Source: Elgaria multicarinata webbii
Taxonomy: Eukaryota > Chordata > Lepidosauria > Squamata > Anguidae
Direction: 5' to 3'
Length of the DNA: 64,000 bases
Assembly (NCBI RefSeq): GCF_023053635.1
Contig: NC_086172.1
Span: 65,708,681 to 65,772,680 of the forward strand
The translations under genes were made by a program, and so were the position numbers. Under the pieces are notes generated by a model. That model did no database searches. It was not told the DNA's origin and saw only the letters and a list, made by a program, of their open reading frames with translations. Positions 53,301-58,159 of the stretch are shown piece by piece (positions within the stretch are counted from its first letter, which is position 1; the number at the start of each line of letters is the position of its first letter).

Positions 53301-56144
53301 CAGAATTCTAAAGGAGCTATCCATGGTGCACTGTGGATAGCTCCATTAGAGTTCTGCCTGAAACCTAGAGTGGATTTATTGCCCCACTGACATCAGAGTC
53401 ATCAGCCTCCAATGGCTTATTTCCACATAACTGTGAAATAGCAGGCGGTGGCAAATATTTTGGACTACAACACTGATTAAGCCCTGCCATCATAGCCAGT
53501 GCTCAGGGATTATGGGAATTGTAGTCCTGAATTATCTGGAGAGCACCAGGGTTGCCTATTCCTAGCGTACAGGACCGTTTTCTTAGTGTACCTACCATGG
53601 TCTCACCAATCTTGCCCTCTTCTCATTTTAATGGATGATGCACTTGAATGGAATGTGTTTGTTTCTTTGCTACAATACTGACTACAAGCCCCCTTGGGCT
53701 AGCCGTGTTAGACTGTTGCAGCAAAAAGAACCAAGAATCTTGTGCCATCTTAAGGAATAACACATTTATTTTTCCATTAGCTTTCATACACACTGTCCGC
53801 TTCATCAATTGGATGAAGTATTAACCTAAAATTAGCATAATAATATACACTTGCTGAGAGGGTGGGGAGAGAGGATGTAAACTGTTGTTGTCAAAGGGAA
53901 TTGGGATAGCAAAGGCACAGACAGTGATAATTAGCTTAACAATTGCTATTCACAAAATGTTGTTTGGGTGATCACACAGATAGTATTGCAATAGTGATCC
54001 AATTTACATGCGTAGTAATTAAAAAACACTTTTCCGTATTCAAGCAACAGGAAATAGAATTGATTCTCTTGATGAATTTCAGCAATTTCCATTAATATCT
54101 TGTCTTTTAAATGCCTATGTCTAAGAATGGCCACCATAACACAGAGTGTCCTGGGAGGTTGAAATGTTTCTCCACTGGTTTCTAAACATTGCCATTCCTA
54201 ATGTCAGATTTGTGTATATGTATTCTTCTGGTAGAGGCGGGGCTATTTGCCTTATGTAGAATGCAGTAAGGCACTGCAGGCAAATGAAGACATAAGAACA
54301 TATGAAGTGCCATGCAGGATCAGACTAAGGGTCCAACTAGTCCAGCATTCTGTTCACACAGTGGCCAACCAGCCATCGGCCAAGGAGCAACAAGGCAGGA
54401 CATGGTGCAACAGCACTCTCCCACCCATGTTCCCCAGCAATTGGTGCACACAGGCTTACTGCCTCGAATACTGGAGACAGCACACAACATCAGGATGAGT
54501 AGCCATTGATAGCCTTCACCTCCAGAAATTTATCCAACCCCCTTTTAAAGCCATCCAAATTGGTGGCCATTACTACATCTTGTGGCAGTGAGTTCCATAA
54601 TTTAACTACGTGCTGTGTGAAAAAGTACTTCCTTTTATTTGTCCAGAATCTCCCACCAATCAGCTTCATGGGATGACGCCGGGTTGTGGTATTTTGAGAG
54701 AGGGAGAAAAATGTCTCCCTATCCACATTCTCCATCCCATCCATAATTTTGTACACCTCTATCACGTCTCCCCGTAGCTTCCTTTTTTCAAGCTAAACAA
54801 TCCCAGCTGTTGTAACCTTCTCTCATAGGGGAGATGCTCCAGCCCCTTAATCCTTTTAGTTGCCCTTTCCTGCACTTTTTCCAGCTTTATAATATCCCTT
54901 TTTAGGTGTGGTGCCCAGAACTGTACACAGTATTCTAAGTGTGGTCACACCATAGATTTGTATAAAAGCAGTATGATAGCGGCAGTTTTATTCTTAATTT
55001 CTTTTCTTATAATGCCTAACATTGAGTTTGTCTTCTTTACAGTGGCCGCACAATGGGCTGACATTTTCATTGAGCAATATGAGCAAGTGTATGAAGCCCT
55101 GATGTCGTGGGTGCCATTATAACTAATTTTGTCAAAGTAGTTATGGGGACAGAGTTGGCATCTTTGTCTGCTACAGTGTCTGATTTTTATGTTTGTATCT
55201 CATTTGCAAGATCTGTTGTTGCTGGTGGGTCTCCTTGTTAGGTTGGGTGTCTATCTGCAAGCAAGAGTGCCTTACCGCCCAAGGCTTGTGAAGAGGGAAG
55301 TGTGATTGTCTAGGATGGGTTTTAGATCCCTGATGGTATGTTTGAGATGTCTTAGCTAGGAACTGTAGGTGACATTCTGTTCTGTTCTCTACTGGATCTG
55401 TCCTGCAGTAGATTGTTCCTGGGTACCAGCCTGGCCCTGTTGATGTATCTTTTCACTTTGCTGAGTTGGTGTTGTAGTAAGAAATGTTTTTTGAGATTCT
55501 CAAGTATCTCTGCCAGATGAATCTGAGCAGAGTATTATCGGCCTTGGCTGTAGATGGTGGATTCTGGATAGAAGTTGGAAGTATGTAGGTATGCGTAGCA
55601 GTCTATAAGTTTTTGATATAGGGTGGTGTTTATATGTCCTTTGTGTAGTTACACTGTTGAATCCAGTGAGGAAGAACTCTGTCGATGACCCTAAGGTGGC
55701 ATTCTTGAACAAAGGAATTTCAAAGGCAGATATCTATATAAAATTGCTGAAGTGCAGTCCATCAAGGGATTCATCTTTATTTCTTGTGGTCTAAACAGGG
55801 ACAAATGTTTCTTATCATACTACATGTCTTAATCAACTCACCACTGCAGTTATTTGTGTTATCACCCTAAAACATTTTGTGATTGGCAGCTGTTAAGGTA
55901 CTTTTTGCATTTCAATTCCTTTTGACAATACAGTTTATATTCCACCCACCCAAACCCAACTTGTATATATAAATCTGCCTATTTGAGGTTAATACTTCAA
56001 GCGTCTGATGAAGTGGACAGTGCCCAAATAGCTTATACCCAAATAAATGTATTAGTCTTCGAGATGCCACACAACTCTGTGCTGGTTTTGGTTACTTACA
56101 GTTAGCGCTGAAGATAAGAGGACAATGATTAGGATGGTCCACAT
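23108..56144 (-). CDS. SCTR: SCTR, secretin receptor (13 coding exons, complete)
   Basis: Class B1 G-protein-coupled receptor for secretin, coupled through Gs to cAMP at the plasma membrane. Thirteen exons with consensus splice sites and matching phases sum to 1374 nt, 457 codons plus stop; the human protein is about 440 residues. Domains in order: signal peptide (1 to about 15), cysteine-rich hormone-binding ectodomain (C23, C36, C60, C69, C83, C101, C117; sequons N46, N66, N100), TM1 about 143-165, TM3 with loop-1 cysteine C215, loop-2 cysteine C285, TM6 with [13 protein letters not shown]7 with [17 protein letters not shown], and a cytoplasmic tail. It lies tail to tail with TMEM37 and head to head with CFAP221. 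Introns carry many transposons, but the coding sequence is intact. Oddities: a longer extracellular loop 3 and a tail about 14 residues longer than in human. Confidence 0.97.
23940..24110 (+). repeat. Dispersed repeat F
   Basis: AAGCTTTTATGGTGCTATCA, CCTGCATCATTCACAGAATG and TTACTGCAGAAAATCCATTA follow the same order as 15224-15400. Confidence 0.5.
24206..24508 (+). mobile_element. SPIN-type non-autonomous hAT element
   Basis: Begins CAGCGGTTCTCAACCTGTGG, continues GGGGGTCGAACGACCCTTTC and CCTAAGACCATCGGAAAACA, and ends GGAAGGTTGAGAACCACTG. These are the published SPIN (Space Invader) ends as I recall them. Flanked by the 8-bp target duplication CTTTAATA (24198-24205) and CTTTAACA (24509-24516), one mismatch. 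303 bp, no transposase, so mobilised in trans. It lies in SCTR intron 12. The SPIN family is known for horizontal spread among tetrapods. Confidence 0.93.
24828..24845 (+). repeat. Poly(G) run
   Basis: Uninterrupted run of about 15 G, 40 bp from the SCTR exon 12 donor, within the intron. Likely to vary in length and to be error-prone in assembly. Confidence 0.85.
24888..24929 (-). CDS. SCTR: SCTR exon 12 (TM7 micro-exon)
   Basis: 42 nt, phase 0 at both ends. Encodes [14 protein letters not shown], matching human [14 protein letters not shown], with a GTGAGT donor. A 42-nt TM7 exon is characteristic of secretin-family receptors, where skipping it gives in-frame isoforms lacking part of TM7. 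Confidence 0.96.
25260..25620. repeat. AT-rich dispersed repeat (unnamed)
   Basis: Clustered variants of TGCATTTTTCAAATG, GTGCACATTTTC and GTGCAAACATTTTTTGAAAA give internal near-repeats, ending ACTCATCGTACATCCCTA. It resembles low-complexity repeat families of reptile genomes, but I cannot name it. Confidence 0.35.
26035..26173 (-). CDS. SCTR: SCTR exon 11 (TM6 and extracellular loop 3)
   Basis: 139 nt, phase 2 to phase 0. Encodes [20 protein letters not shown] then [20 protein letters not shown] then AFGSFQ. The LIPLFGxHYxxFAF core is the class B TM6 signature. Between FAF and the TM7 start it has four more residues than human SPEDAMEIQLFFEL, including the sequon N363-T-T in the extracellular loop. 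Donor is CAG followed by gtaatt. Confidence 0.95.
26252..26335 (+). mobile_element. L2-like LINE tail
   Basis: GAACCGCCCAGAGAGCTTCG then CTATTGGGCGGTATAAAAAT and an AATAAATA tail; same 3' module as 20600-20996. In SCTR intron 10, about 80 bp from exon 11. Confidence 0.75.
26345..26480. repeat. Palindromic MITE, family A
   Basis: TTTCCCAACCTCATGGCCTC tip, GGTTGTAGTCCAAGACATCT arm and CCAGCTTGGGGAATGCTG end. It directly follows the LINE tail. Confidence 0.7.
26755..26870 (+). repeat. Dispersed repeat H
   Basis: GATTCATATTTGGTATGCTT, TATTACTGTGCCAGTTTTGA and GTCTTTATCTTTAAAG, colinear with 51570-51670 and with the reverse of 5290-5405. Confidence 0.5.
27312..27603. mobile_element. Palindromic MITE with AGGGTGACCATATGAAAAGG ends
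   Basis: Left end AGGGTGACCATATGAAAAGG faces right end CTTCTTTTCATATGATCACC. Inner arms GAATTTCAGCAGGTGTCATT and AATGACACCTGCTGAAATTC and the CTCTTCATCACAACAG / CTGTTGTGATGAAGAG pair give an almost complete 290-bp foldback. Flanking TA is compatible with a TA target duplication. In SCTR intron 10. Confidence 0.8.
27606..28075 (-). mobile_element. LINE (L2-like) ORF2 linker fragment, copy 1
   Basis: The minus strand reads [42 protein letters not shown] and [12 protein letters not shown], which resembles the region between endonuclease and RT of squamate L2-like LINEs (AKRxYFxAxIASAxxRPAELFRVVRxLL). About 90% identical to 37074-37540 in the same orientation, with the same outer breakpoints. 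It ends about 30 bp from SCTR exon 10. Confidence 0.6.
28107..28198 (-). CDS. SCTR: SCTR exon 10 (TM5 end and intracellular loop 3)
   Basis: 92 nt, phase 0 to phase 2. Encodes [20 protein letters not shown] then [11 protein letters not shown]. It matches human [20 protein letters not shown], the G-protein-contacting loop 3. It lies about 35 bp from the end of a LINE-derived fragment. Confidence 0.96.
28316..28382 (-). CDS. SCTR: SCTR exon 9 (extracellular loop 2 and TM5)
   Basis: 67 nt, phase 2 to phase 0. Encodes [21 protein letters not shown] then IA. It carries the conserved loop-2 CW pair (C285, W286) and the RGPV/QGPV motif of TM5, matching human [20 protein letters not shown]. Confidence 0.96.
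28488..28512 (+). repeat. GGA microsatellite
   Basis: Run of about eight GGA/AGG triplets in SCTR intron 9. Short, likely polymorphic. Confidence 0.85.
28725..28835. repeat. Palindromic MITE, family A
   Basis: TGTGGGGAACCGTGCTTCTC tip and TTCCAACTCCCATCAGCCCC arm; the return arm is shortened. Confidence 0.7.
29153..29283. repeat. Palindromic MITE, family A
   Basis: CAGGAGTGGGCAATTCATGG tip, TTTTGGCCTACAGCTCCCAT arm and AACATCTGGAGGGTCACAAG return arm. Confidence 0.75.
30031..30135. repeat. Palindromic MITE, family A
   Basis: CAGCCTTTCCCAACCTGATT tip and GGGGCTTGTAGTCCAACACA return arm; part of the left arm is deleted. Confidence 0.7.
30140..31412. other. SCTR intron 8 stretch, no assigned feature
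   Basis: Low-complexity purine-rich patches at about 30570-30720. A segment near 30440-30960 has a promoter-like layout but is not assigned (see rejected items). No exon expected or seen here. Confidence 0.4.
31413..31473 (-). CDS. SCTR: SCTR exon 8 (TM4)
   Basis: 61 nt, phase 1 to phase 2. Encodes [20 protein letters not shown], aligning with human [20 protein letters not shown]. Acceptor ccattgcag and donor GTAAGC. The small size is typical of this exon in secretin-family genes. Confidence 0.95.
31861..32030 (+). repeat. Purine-rich tract
   Basis: About 170 bp dominated by A and G on the plus strand (GAGAGTGAAAGAAAAGGGGG and similar), in SCTR intron 7. Produces long shadow frames on the minus strand. 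Confidence 0.7.
32499..32652 (-). CDS. SCTR: SCTR exon 7 (TM3 and start of TM4)
   Basis: 154 nt, phase 0 to phase 1. Encodes [20 protein letters not shown] then [18 protein letters not shown]. It holds C215, the loop-1 cysteine that pairs with C285, and the invariant [18 protein letters not shown] of class B TM3. The TM4 entry [11 protein letters not shown] is more aromatic than the human sequence. Confidence 0.97.
32925..32990 (-). mobile_element. LINE tail fragment
   Basis: CATTTATATCCTGCCCTATA and following bases match the tail of the minus-strand element at 59128-59575. In SCTR intron 6. Confidence 0.5.
33761..33896 (-). CDS. SCTR: SCTR exon 6 (intracellular loop 1 and TM2)
   Basis: 136 nt, phase 2 to phase 0. 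Encodes [20 protein letters not shown] then [12 protein letters not shown]. The RxLxCTRNYxHMxLFxSFILRA string is diagnostic for class B receptors. It ends YCDLHM before a GTAAGA donor, at the start of extracellular loop 1. Confidence 0.97.
33985..34150 (-). mobile_element. tRNA-headed SINE
   Basis: The minus strand starts AGGGCTGTAGCTCAGCACCA (A box), has CAGGTTCAAACCCCAG (B box), and continues to AATACTGGGCTTGGCTGACT. This is a tRNA-derived Pol III promoter and body, the best-preserved of three copies (others at 1093 and 51343). In SCTR intron 5, about 90 bp upstream of exon 6. Confidence 0.75.
34330..34420 (-). mobile_element. LINE tail fragment
   Basis: TTTTATTGCATTTATATACT then GCCTTTCTGTACCTGACCAA is the reverse complement of a common L2-like 3' module. 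In SCTR intron 5. Confidence 0.5.
34540..34660 (+). mobile_element. LINE 3' tail with TAA repeat
   Basis: GTAAGCCTATGCGGCAGTCT, TGTACAGCACCATGTACATT and GGTGCTATATAAATAAATT followed by a run of TAA. Same subfamily as 8509-8600. Confidence 0.65.
35109..35206 (-). CDS. SCTR: SCTR exon 5 (TM1)
   Basis: 98 nt, phase 0 to phase 2. Encodes [20 protein letters not shown] then [12 protein letters not shown], the stalk and first membrane helix, matching human [20 protein letters not shown]. Flanked by a CAG acceptor and a GTGAGG donor. Confidence 0.96.
35427..35520. repeat. Palindromic MITE, family C
   Basis: GCAATCCTATGCAAGTTTAG faces CTAAATATGCATAGGATTGC, about 94 bp with nearly perfect tips. Confidence 0.7.
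35767..35905. repeat. Palindromic MITE, family A
   Basis: ACTTGTGGCCTTCTAGATGT, CCTACAACTCCCATCAGCCC and ACATCTGGAAGGCCACAAGT form long arms. Confidence 0.8.
36896..37091. mobile_element. hAT-like MITE, family G, copy 1
   Basis: GACAACACGCTAAGCCACAA at the left faces TTAGTGTGTTGTCTGAACAG at the right. The interior is rich in AACCATGG/CCATGGTT inverted pairs (ACCATGGTTAAACAGGCTC). About 196 bp. Other copies at 38398 and 48668. Confidence 0.7.
37074..37540 (-). mobile_element. LINE (L2-like) ORF2 linker fragment, copy 2
   Basis: The same 460-bp sequence as 27606-28075: identical order of GGTGTCCAGAGCAGATATGA, GCAAAGCGCTTTGCAAA, GTTCGTGTCCACCTTCCTCT and CCCACTTCTTCAGAGAACCA. It starts inside the right tip of the family G MITE, as copy 1 also does. 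In SCTR intron 4. Confidence 0.6.
37597..37815 (+). mobile_element. tRNA-derived CORE-like SINE
   Basis: GTGGTTAGAGTGTTGGACTG, AGGAGACCTGGGTTCTAGTC (B box), GAAGCTCACTGGGTGATTGT, CAGGGCTGTTGTGAGGATAA and AAGGTGGGATATAAATGTAA, a MIR-like head and core with a reptile-type tail. Better preserved than the copies at 40188 and 60861. Confidence 0.8.
37845..37930 (-). mobile_element. LINE tail fragment
   Basis: TTTATTTATTACATTTGTAT then CCCACCATTTTCCTCCAAGG on the plus strand is the reverse complement of an L2-like tail. Lies just after the SINE. Confidence 0.5.
37965..38065. repeat. Palindromic MITE, family A (half copy)
   Basis: CATTCTTCCCCAAATGGCAC tip and GGACTACAACTCCCATCATT arm; the return arm is absent. 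Ends about 60 bp from SCTR exon 4. Confidence 0.65.
38128..38246 (-). CDS. SCTR: SCTR exon 4 (end of ectodomain)
   Basis: 119 nt, phase 1 to phase 0. Encodes [20 protein letters not shown] then VACGLDKEE. The RNCT-GW motif and the final cysteine match human [21 protein letters not shown]. Donor is AAG followed by gtgagt. Confidence 0.96.
38398..38785. mobile_element. hAT-like MITE, family G, copy 2, interrupted
   Basis: CCCTGTTCAGACAACATGCT at the left and TAGTGCGTTGTCTGAACAGG at the right. Without the inserted element at 38546-38759 the host MITE is about 175 bp. Confidence 0.78.
38546..38759. mobile_element. hAT-family MITE nested in family G copy
   Basis: Inverted tips CAGAGCTTTCCAAACTGTGT and AAGTTTGGCAAGCTCTG. 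Flanked by the 8-bp duplication GCTTAGCG (38538-38545) and GCTTAGTG (38760-38767), as expected for hAT integration; the single difference is at a CpG. It contains GTGTGTCGCGACGCG and TGTGTCGCAAAATGATG. 214 bp, no coding capacity. Confidence 0.88.
39272..39382 (-). CDS. SCTR: SCTR exon 3 (hormone-binding domain)
   Basis: 111 nt, phase 1 at both ends. Encodes [20 protein letters not shown] and on to AFQIISGKT. The [11 protein letters not shown] motif is the hallmark of the class B hormone receptor domain and matches human CEGMWDNISCW. Contains C60, C69, C83 and the sequon N66-L-T. Confidence 0.95.
39468..39592. repeat. Palindromic MITE, family A
   Basis: GCCTTTCCTAAGCTAGTCCC tip, TACTACAACTCCTGTCATAC arm and GTAGTCCAACACATCTGACA return arm ending TTGGGGAAGGCTGC. 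It begins about 85 bp upstream of SCTR exon 3. Confidence 0.75.
40188..40420 (+). mobile_element. tRNA-derived CORE-like SINE
   Basis: GCCAGTGTGATGGACTGGTT, GAGGCCTGGGTTCTAGTCCC, CTCATTGGGTGACTCTGGGC and AAGGTGGGATATAAATATAA. Full length from head to tail, same family as 37597-37815. Confidence 0.82.
41270..41860. mobile_element. GC-rich block, possible degraded DNA transposon
   Basis: CpG-rich island inside AT-rich intron 2 of SCTR, with an inverted pair AAGCTCCGGGGCGGCTCCAC / ACTGCGGAGCCATCCCAGGG and a T-run/A-run hairpin at about 41645-41670. It lacks exon-like splice sites and is not next to a first exon, so an element insertion is likelier than a promoter. Confidence 0.35.
42311..42700. 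mobile_element. 390-bp near-perfect GC-rich palindrome (foldback element)
   Basis: Left tip TACACATCGTACTGAAGGCG and right tip CGCCTTCAGTACGATGTGTA are exact inverted repeats. The arms continue inward almost without mismatch through AAACGATGGTGTAGA, AACCGGCCGCATCCTTGCCG and CCTCCTGCTGCCGG to a 10-20 nt loop near 42505. Tips flanked by TA fit a Tc1/mariner-type TA duplication. Very GC-rich against its surroundings. In SCTR intron 2. Confidence 0.8.
43720..43846 (-). CDS. SCTR: SCTR exon 2 (ectodomain N-terminus)
   Basis: Phase 0 start after an acceptor ending gcag, and a phase 1 end at a GTAAAT donor. Encodes [20 protein letters not shown] and on to ELFRSS, with C23, C36 and the sequon N46-G-T. 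It aligns with human LCDVLQVLWEEQDQC. Another AG four bases further into the exon is possible, but only the first keeps frame with exon 1. Confidence 0.9.
44046..44140. repeat. Palindromic MITE, family A (divergent)
   Basis: CAGGTGTGGGGGAACCCGTC, CAACTCCCATCATCTCTGGT and CATCTGTTTCCCCACCCCTG. Confidence 0.6.
46180..46565. other. Unidentified insert inside the LINE at 45738-47700
   Basis: Sequence that does not fit the colinear LINE on either side; includes the inverted pair GAAACAAGCAG / ACACTTGTTTC. It may be another element or a deletion-associated filler. Confidence 0.35.
46984..47072. repeat. Short palindromic MITE (family B-like)
   Basis: GGGTAAAATCCAACATAAGT faces GACTTATTTTGGATTTTATC, with CCTACTTAGGTTAGCA / TGCCTCTAAGTGGG inside. 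An 89-bp inverted repeat within the degraded LINE. Confidence 0.65.
48668..48882. mobile_element. hAT-like MITE, family G, copy 3
   Basis: CTTTTCAGACAACATGCTAA and TTAGCATGTTGTCTGAACAG tips; interior colinear with 36896-37091. The best uninterrupted copy. Confidence 0.78.
48940..49100 (+). repeat. AT-rich low-complexity tract
   Basis: Runs of T, A and TTATTATTTATTA. Includes TAATACAAGTGCTTATAAAA, whose reverse complement recurs at about 52405-52430. Confidence 0.6.
50163..50462. mobile_element. Large palindromic element, family E
   Basis: GGTTCACATGACACGAGGCT and GGCTTATTAACCCCCCTTGT at the ends. A central pair CAGCTTGTTGTGATGTCTGA / CAGATGTCATGACAAGCTGT and GTTAACAAAGCACTCAG / GTTTGTTAACCGCCCC make a 300-bp foldback. 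In SCTR intron 1. Confidence 0.6.
51343..51500 (+). mobile_element. tRNA-headed SINE, degraded
   Basis: AGTCCATAGCTCAGTGGCAA (A-box region), then GGACCCTGGGAAGGCAAGAT and GGTCTAGATGGATGTAAGGT. Same family as 33985-34150. Confidence 0.6.
51500..51552. repeat. AT palindrome
   Basis: TATATATAATATATTATATT and its mirror, preceded by the GGGGCTTATA / TAAGCCCC pair. Low complexity, self-complementary. Confidence 0.75.
51570..51670 (+). repeat. Dispersed repeat H
   Basis: CAGATCTGATTCAAACTTGG, CATGCTGAAAGCTCTATTTA and GATCTCTTTATCTTTAAAAA. Best copy of the family. Confidence 0.5.
52435..52500 (-). mobile_element. L2-like LINE tail, minus copy
   Basis: TATAATGCCCAATAGCTGAA then GCTCCCTGGACAGTTCACAT is the reverse complement of the GGGCGGTATAGAAAT tail module. 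Confidence 0.6.
53239..53408. mobile_element. Palindromic MITE with GGCTGGTGACTC ends
   Basis: GGCTGGTGACTCCAATGTTA faces TGACATCAGAGTCATCAGCC. The arms extend through AGTGGGGCAGT/TTGCCCCACT and AGGAGCTATCCATGG/TGTGGATAGCTCC, about 170 bp. Confidence 0.7.
53445..53560. repeat. Palindromic MITE, family A (divergent)
   Basis: AATATTTTGGACTACAACAC and GGGAATTGTAGTCCTGAATT arms around a CATAGCCAGTGCTCAGG centre. Confidence 0.65.
53690..56085 (-). mobile_element. Penelope-like element, degraded, with a nested LINE
   Basis: Minus-strand pieces at 55750-55130 ([56 protein letters not shown]) correspond to the end of the Penelope RT and the linker before the GIY-YIG region (family text LRYxRICSDSSDRD..., RCQLCPHI). 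Both ends carry the same roughly 100-bp segment in inverted orientation (CACTGTCCACTTCATCAG at the right on the minus strand, CACTGTCCGCTTCATCAATT at the left on the plus strand). A CR1-like LINE occupies 54288-55085. The right end stops within about 20 bp of the SCTR exon 1 donor. Many breaks; inactive. Confidence 0.75.
54288..55085 (-). mobile_element. CR1/L3-like LINE nested in the Penelope-like element
   Basis: The minus strand encodes [68 protein letters not shown] and then an open 91-codon end with [18 protein letters not shown]. It finishes with the 3' module (GGATCAGACTAAGGGTCCAA reversed) and a CATAAGAACATATG tip. Only the RT C-terminus and 3' UTR remain. Confidence 0.85.
56100..56144 (-). 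CDS. SCTR: SCTR exon 1 (signal peptide)
   Basis: The minus strand reads aaccATG then [15 protein letters not shown], a hydrophobic signal peptide, followed directly by a GTAAGT donor in phase 0. It was chosen because it is the only open signal-peptide-like start with a perfect donor found upstream of exon 2, and it splices in frame so that [12 protein letters not shown] aligns with the human region around GALPRLC. The Penelope-like element end lies within about 20 bp of the donor. Confidence 0.82.
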
Positions 56145-57430
56145 GGTTAGCTGTTGTCTGTTTCTTTCATCTCTCAAACACTTGATTGGAAGTCACTTCA
56201 GTGGGCTCTTGGTGTACTTCACCCAGTTCTCTCAGTCTGTTTCACTCACTTCCCCTGTCTTGGATTCCTTAGTTCTCTCATCTTCTTTTTATATCTCTTC
56301 AATACAGCAGGATACAACAGAATGCTTAACTGCACTTAAAGCTACAGGCATCTTTACAGTTCACATTCGATGTGTCACCACTTCAGTCTTCCATTACTCA
56401 TTGTTATCGCTGCCTGTCCATGAGGAAAGATAAATCCTTTCTGTTCCCATGGATAAGGGAACAAAGGAAGGTTCTCACAGGAGATGGCAATTACACAAAA
56501 GCAAAGATAAATCTGTCCAGAAAGGGGCAAGCTCTGGAGTCTGGAAGAAGGAGGGTGGGCAGACAAATTAATTCCCAGCTGGAAAACAAGAGTTTTACAC
56601 GGGGTGATTCAGCCTGACCCAGACTCCACTGCAAATGTCTGTCCAGAATATGCACCCCGACAAGAGTGCAGGTGAGCTGAGAGAGCAAAGGGAAACAGAC
56701 CGAGACAGACTCAACTTCTAGCAAAGTGTTGGACTGCAGGGCAGGCATTGCAAGCTTCAGTGGGAGGATATGGAATATCACCAACTGTGCACACCCACTT
56801 GGTTTGCGATACAACTCCAATGCCATCTCTGTCAACAGCTATACACATCCATATATAATAGTCTAAGCAACAATTGCTACATGGGCAGCCTAAGCCTTTC
56901 CACGTTTACTCAAAAGTGACCCATACTTGGATTCAATGGAACTTGCTCCAAAGTAAGTGTGCATAAAAATGTGTTTCATTTGATTTATTCTGGGGGAATT
57001 ATAACACGCCATTCAGGCAAACAGACTTAAAAAGTGTTTTACAAAAATCAAATATGTAATAACATTATCATTTGAAGGCTCCCTCTCTTGGATACATAGA
57101 CCATACTTGAATGTGAAACTGAACATAGTCCTGAGCCCGTTCTCTTTTCATTTCTTATTACTGACTTTCACTAAGGGCACAATCCTACGCATGTTCAGAC
57201 AGAAAAAAAAGTCCTATAACTCCCAGCATTCCCCAGCCAGCATTGTATGACTTTTTTCTGTCTAAACTTCTCATATACACCACATCCTTTTTATTGCAAG
57301 GGGGACTGCTGCTTAAGTAGCCCATTTTAAAAGGGCTGGATATTACTTTCTAGAATGTCTTACCCACCCTTATTTCTAATATTTGATCTATCACAAATGT
57401 CAATTACTGTGGAGGAATACAACAAATGCA
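56145..57430. other. SCTR upstream region (probable 5' UTR and promoter)
   Basis: Upstream of the SCTR start on the minus strand. Not GC-rich, no CpG island and no obvious TATA box. A family B repeat copy (56895-56970) and a family C MITE (57175-57275) lie in it. The transcription start is not identified. Confidence 0.4.
57175..57275. repeat. Palindromic MITE, family C
   Basis: GCACAATCCTACGCATGTTC and TATAACTCCCAGCATTCCCC; the GACAGAAAAAAAAGTC / GACTTTTTTCTGTC pair is intact. Confidence 0.65.
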
Positions 57431-57433
57431 AAA

Positions 57434-57435
57434 TA

Positions 57436-57480
<45 letters not shown>

Positions 57481-57482
57481 TG
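57434..57482 (+). repeat. TAA microsatellite
   Basis: About 16 uninterrupted TAA/ATA units. It explains a poly-Asn open frame that runs through this point. Confidence 0.95.
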
Positions 57483-58159
57483 CAATTTGAACTTAAAAGT
57501 ATTCCTTATCCTAAAACGCTGCATGGCCATATTGGTAATACTCTGACCAATCTCATAATGGATGTTTACACACTGTTTTCTCTGGGATCGAAGTCATTTC
57601 CTCACTCAGATATTCTGGAGAATTCAAACAACATTGCTACTAAACTAATGCATTCCAGCATTTACTCTGTTGTCCTCCCATTCTTTAAAGACCTGGTTTG
57701 TGGTAATTTTCCTGACTTTCAACATAATTGCAGGCTGGCACCAAAATTCCACACCTGGACGGGCAAAGAACTTTTAATCCACCTAATGCTGAAATCCATG
57801 AGAATCGTTATTGGTCAGGTTAGTGAAGCCCTACTTTTTTGCATTCCTTGCCCTGCATTTGCATTGCCACTATTACCTGTCCTTCACCCAGGAAGTCTGT
57901 TCAAAACGGTTTAAATTCCATAGATCAGCTATTTTGTGAAGGAACAAAGTGCTAGATTCGGCGTCCCGTCCGTCCGTCCCCCGAACTGATTCTTAGGGCA
58001 CAATCCTATGCCCGTTTGCGCATCAACAACCGACTAGCACAGTTATGTTTGTACATGCAGTTATTACATAACTATGATAAATTAATATTTTATGTCCTTG
58101 TATTGTTGCATACAGCTCTAGCTTATTGTCAAAAAGGCGGTCTGTACATACTTGAAATA
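57483..58159. other. Spacer between SCTR and CFAP221
   Basis: No recognised gene. An open frame of about 130 codons continues from the TAA repeat to 57914; I do not recognise its product (see findings). A CCGTCCGTCC run lies at about 57965. Confidence 0.35.
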
